This document shows positions 6,792 to 7,605 of a DNA stretch of 7,605 nucleotides, in pieces; positions within the stretch are counted from its first letter, which is position 1, and every line of letters begins with the position of its first letter. The translations under genes and the position numbers were made by a program. The DNA is from Puniceicoccales bacterium. Lineage in GTDB: Bacteria > Verrucomicrobiota > Verrucomicrobiia > Opitutales > JAIRLG01. The stretch spans positions 1 through 7,605 of the forward strand of contig JAITKE010000055.1 of the NCBI GenBank assembly GCA_031278595.1. Direction: 5' to 3'. The notes under the pieces are model-generated. The model saw only the letters and a list, made by a program, of their open reading frames with translations, was not told the DNA's origin and made no database searches.

Positions 6792-6890
6792 GCCGCCTTT
6801 GCTGTCCCGAGGGCGGAAAACCCCGTTTCCCGCCCCCAGGACAGCGGCCCGCTCCGCGGGCCGAAGCCCCCTCCGGGGGCCAAAGGCGGC
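6792..6890. other. Cloverleaf (four-way junction) palindromic element, unassigned
   Basis: Plus-strand positions pair as follows. Outer stem: 6792-6801 with 6881-6890, ten perfect pairs (GCCGCCTTTG with CAAAGGCGGC). Arm 1: 6802-6807 with 6839-6844, six pairs, then a further nine pairs between 6811-6819 and 6826-6835 with one bulged C at 6829. Arm 2: 6845-6852 with 6856-6863, eight pairs, loop TCC. Arm 3: 6866-6871 with 6875-6880, six pairs, loop TCC. Only A6864 and A6865 are unpaired at the junction. In total 39 base pairs lie within 99 bases. It lies in the gap between two minus-strand genes, 16 bases before yraN. It is not a tRNA: there is no GTTCRA arm, no anticodon arm of normal form and no CCA end. 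It could be a leader RNA, a small RNA or a mobile palindromic element. The pairing is plain; the meaning is unknown. Confidence 0.8.
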
Positions 6891-6894
6891 CACA

Positions 6895-6910
6895 CCCCAC
6901 CCACCCGCCC
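6895..6910 (-). other. G-quadruplex motif with single-base loops
   Basis: The minus strand reads GGGCGGGTGGGTGGGG: four runs of at least three G separated by single bases. Loops of one base each define the class known to form very stable parallel quadruplexes in DNA and RNA. It lies on the coding (transcribed-RNA-sense) strand of the yraN leader, four bases upstream of the cloverleaf element. If transcribed it would be in the RNA; in DNA the opposite strand would be C-rich. Confidence 0.8.
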
Positions 6911-6915
6911 TGCCG

Positions 6916-6935
6916 GAAGGGCCCCCAGGCCCTTC
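6916..6935. other. GC-rich eight-pair hairpin
   Basis: GAAGGGCC (6916-6923) pairs perfectly with GGCCCTTC (6928-6935) around a four-base loop (CCCA on plus, TGGG on minus). No T-tract follows on either strand, so it is not a standard intrinsic terminator. On the minus strand a T6 run (6956-6951) comes before it, not after it. It stands six bases from the G-quadruplex motif and may belong to the same structured leader. Confidence 0.65.
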
Positions 6936-7057
6936 ACCGTTCCTCCGGCGAAAAAAGTCCTCCTCATCCCAAAGTCAGGCTCAGCCTCCACCCGCCAGCG
7001 GCATCCAAACTCGTTCCACCGTACCCTCTGCAATGGCGGAGACCACTCACCGTGGCG

Positions 7058-7078
7058 CGGCCTTTCGACCCCAGGCCG
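7058..7078 (-). terminator. Hairpin 11 bases after the upstream gene, weak terminator candidate
   Basis: CGGCCT (7058-7063) pairs with AGGCCG (7073-7078) around nine bases. It directly follows the stop codon of the unrecognised gene at 7090. There is no U-tract on the minus-strand side, so termination would need Rho or would not occur. Between this hairpin and 6957 I see nothing further. Confidence 0.25.
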
Positions 7079-7089
7079 ATTTACCCTAA

Positions 7090-7605
7090 CTAACCCGCAC
7101 CCCCGCTCGCAGGAGGATGCACCAGAGACGGCGAAGGACTCGTCGTGTCAGATGGAGTTTCCTCGGGGGGATCCACCTTCCTCCAAGCAGACACCCGCGC
7201 ATCGATCTCGGCCAATCTCCAATCCTCGGAATCCTGAACAGGGAGAATTTCCCACGTTACCCGAGTCCGGCCCGGCTCCACGATTAACGCATGAAATTGC
7301 AGCTCGTCTGTCGACTTCCATCCGGAAACTCGCAGCTCCTGCCAGATTCCCCTGTCCCCTGGGCGCCCCAGCATCCGCTTGAAAAACCCGCCGGGCAGGG
7401 AGGCCACCCGCGGAGCATCGCTCCTCTCCGCCTCGTCCCAGCCGGCCTGAAACCGTACCTTTCCTCCGAAACCATTAAAGAAACGCACCGCTGACACCGA
7501 ATTACCGCCCGAGCCTCCGCTCTTCCAGCTCCAGGGAAACACCCCATCGGATTGGAGGTCAGGAGCGGTATCCGAACGGTGAAGAACACAGGTGACGGAC
7601 AGCGG
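7090..7605 (-). CDS. C-terminal part of an unrecognised protein
   Basis: The frame is open from the right edge to a TAG at 7092-7090, giving 171 residues; a second in-frame stop (TAA) follows two codons later. I do not recognise the family. The body (about residues 22-145) alternates hydrophobic and polar residues and is rich in W, G and V, for example VRFFNGFGGKVRFQAGW (40-56) and HALIVEPGRTRVTWEILPV (105-123), which suggests a beta-rich fold. The last 25 residues (PPEETPSDTTSPSPS and on) are Pro/Ser/Thr/Gly-rich and probably disordered. A GTG at 7542 could serve as an internal start, but no ribosome site precedes it and the frame continues upstream without a break, so it is more likely part of a longer gene. 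The 314-base structured gap separates it from yraN, so co-transcription with yraN is uncertain. Confidence 0.72.
   Translation of the reverse strand, partial: PLSVTCVLHRSDTAPDLQSDGVFPWSWKSGGSGGNSVSAVRFFNGFGGKVRFQAGWDEAERSDAPRVASLPGGFFKRMLGRPGDRGIWQELRVSGWKSTDELQFHALIVEPGRTRVTWEILPVQDSEDWRLAEIDARVSAWRKVDPPEETPSDTTSPSPSLVHPPASGGAG

Noticed and set aside
6792..6890. Cloverleaf considered as a tRNA gene
   Set aside because: Four stems are present, but arm lengths do not fit, loops are three bases, and the conserved T-arm and CCA features are absent.
6785..7033. Minus-strand frame of 82 codons in the yraN leader
   Set aside because: Its composition is dictated by the hairpins and G-runs (Gly/Pro/Arg), it has no convincing ribosome site and no motif; the structured-element reading explains the sequence better.
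6531..7382. Long plus-strand open frame of 283 codons
   Set aside because: It lies antisense to yraN, crosses the cloverleaf and quadruplex segments, and enters the antisense of the unrecognised CDS. It is rich in Pro, Arg and Ser, as expected for the opposite strand of GC-rich genes, and has no ribosome site or motif.

Overview
The window reads as bacterial chromosome from a Gram-negative organism. All convincing genes lie on the minus strand: a class B penicillin-binding protein of the PBP2/MrdA type, a UPF0102/YraN-family protein, a very long exported ankyrin-repeat protein, and the C-terminal part of an unrecognised protein. High GC in the housekeeping genes and a huge secreted ankyrin protein would fit the Planctomycetota-Verrucomicrobiota group among others. 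That placement is a guess; nothing in the window fixes the phylum.

Layout, read in the direction of transcription from right to left. (1) 7605-7090: the last 171 residues of an unrecognised protein, running in from beyond the window. (2) 7089-6776: a 314-base gap that holds a hairpin, a perfect tetrad-three G-quadruplex motif on the minus strand, and a 99-base segment that pairs into an almost complete four-way junction ending 16 bases before the next start codon. (3) 6775-6365 yraN, then after 23 bases 6341-4461 mrdA, a likely two-gene operon. (4) 4460-3559: a 902-base gap with no intact gene. It carries a plus-strand remnant of a Doc/Fic-type toxin with a possible antitoxin-like ORF in front, two copies of a 36-base direct repeat at a 119-base period, a terminator-like hairpin on each strand, and at its left end the promoter and ribosome binding site of the next gene. 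(5) 3558-1: an ankyrin-repeat protein with a signal peptide, open for at least 1,186 codons and running off the left edge.

How the genes relate: MrdA is the transpeptidase of the elongation (rod) machinery. Its usual partner gene rodA does not follow it here, since the DNA after mrdA is non-coding. YraN is a small nuclease-fold protein of unclear role, often found in housekeeping clusters. The ankyrin protein sits after the toxin remnant and repeats and is compositionally different in its middle part. That looks like an accessory gene beside a conserved block, not part of the cell-wall operon. The most unusual item is the structured leader in front of yraN (G-quadruplex plus cloverleaf), which matches no RNA family I recognise.
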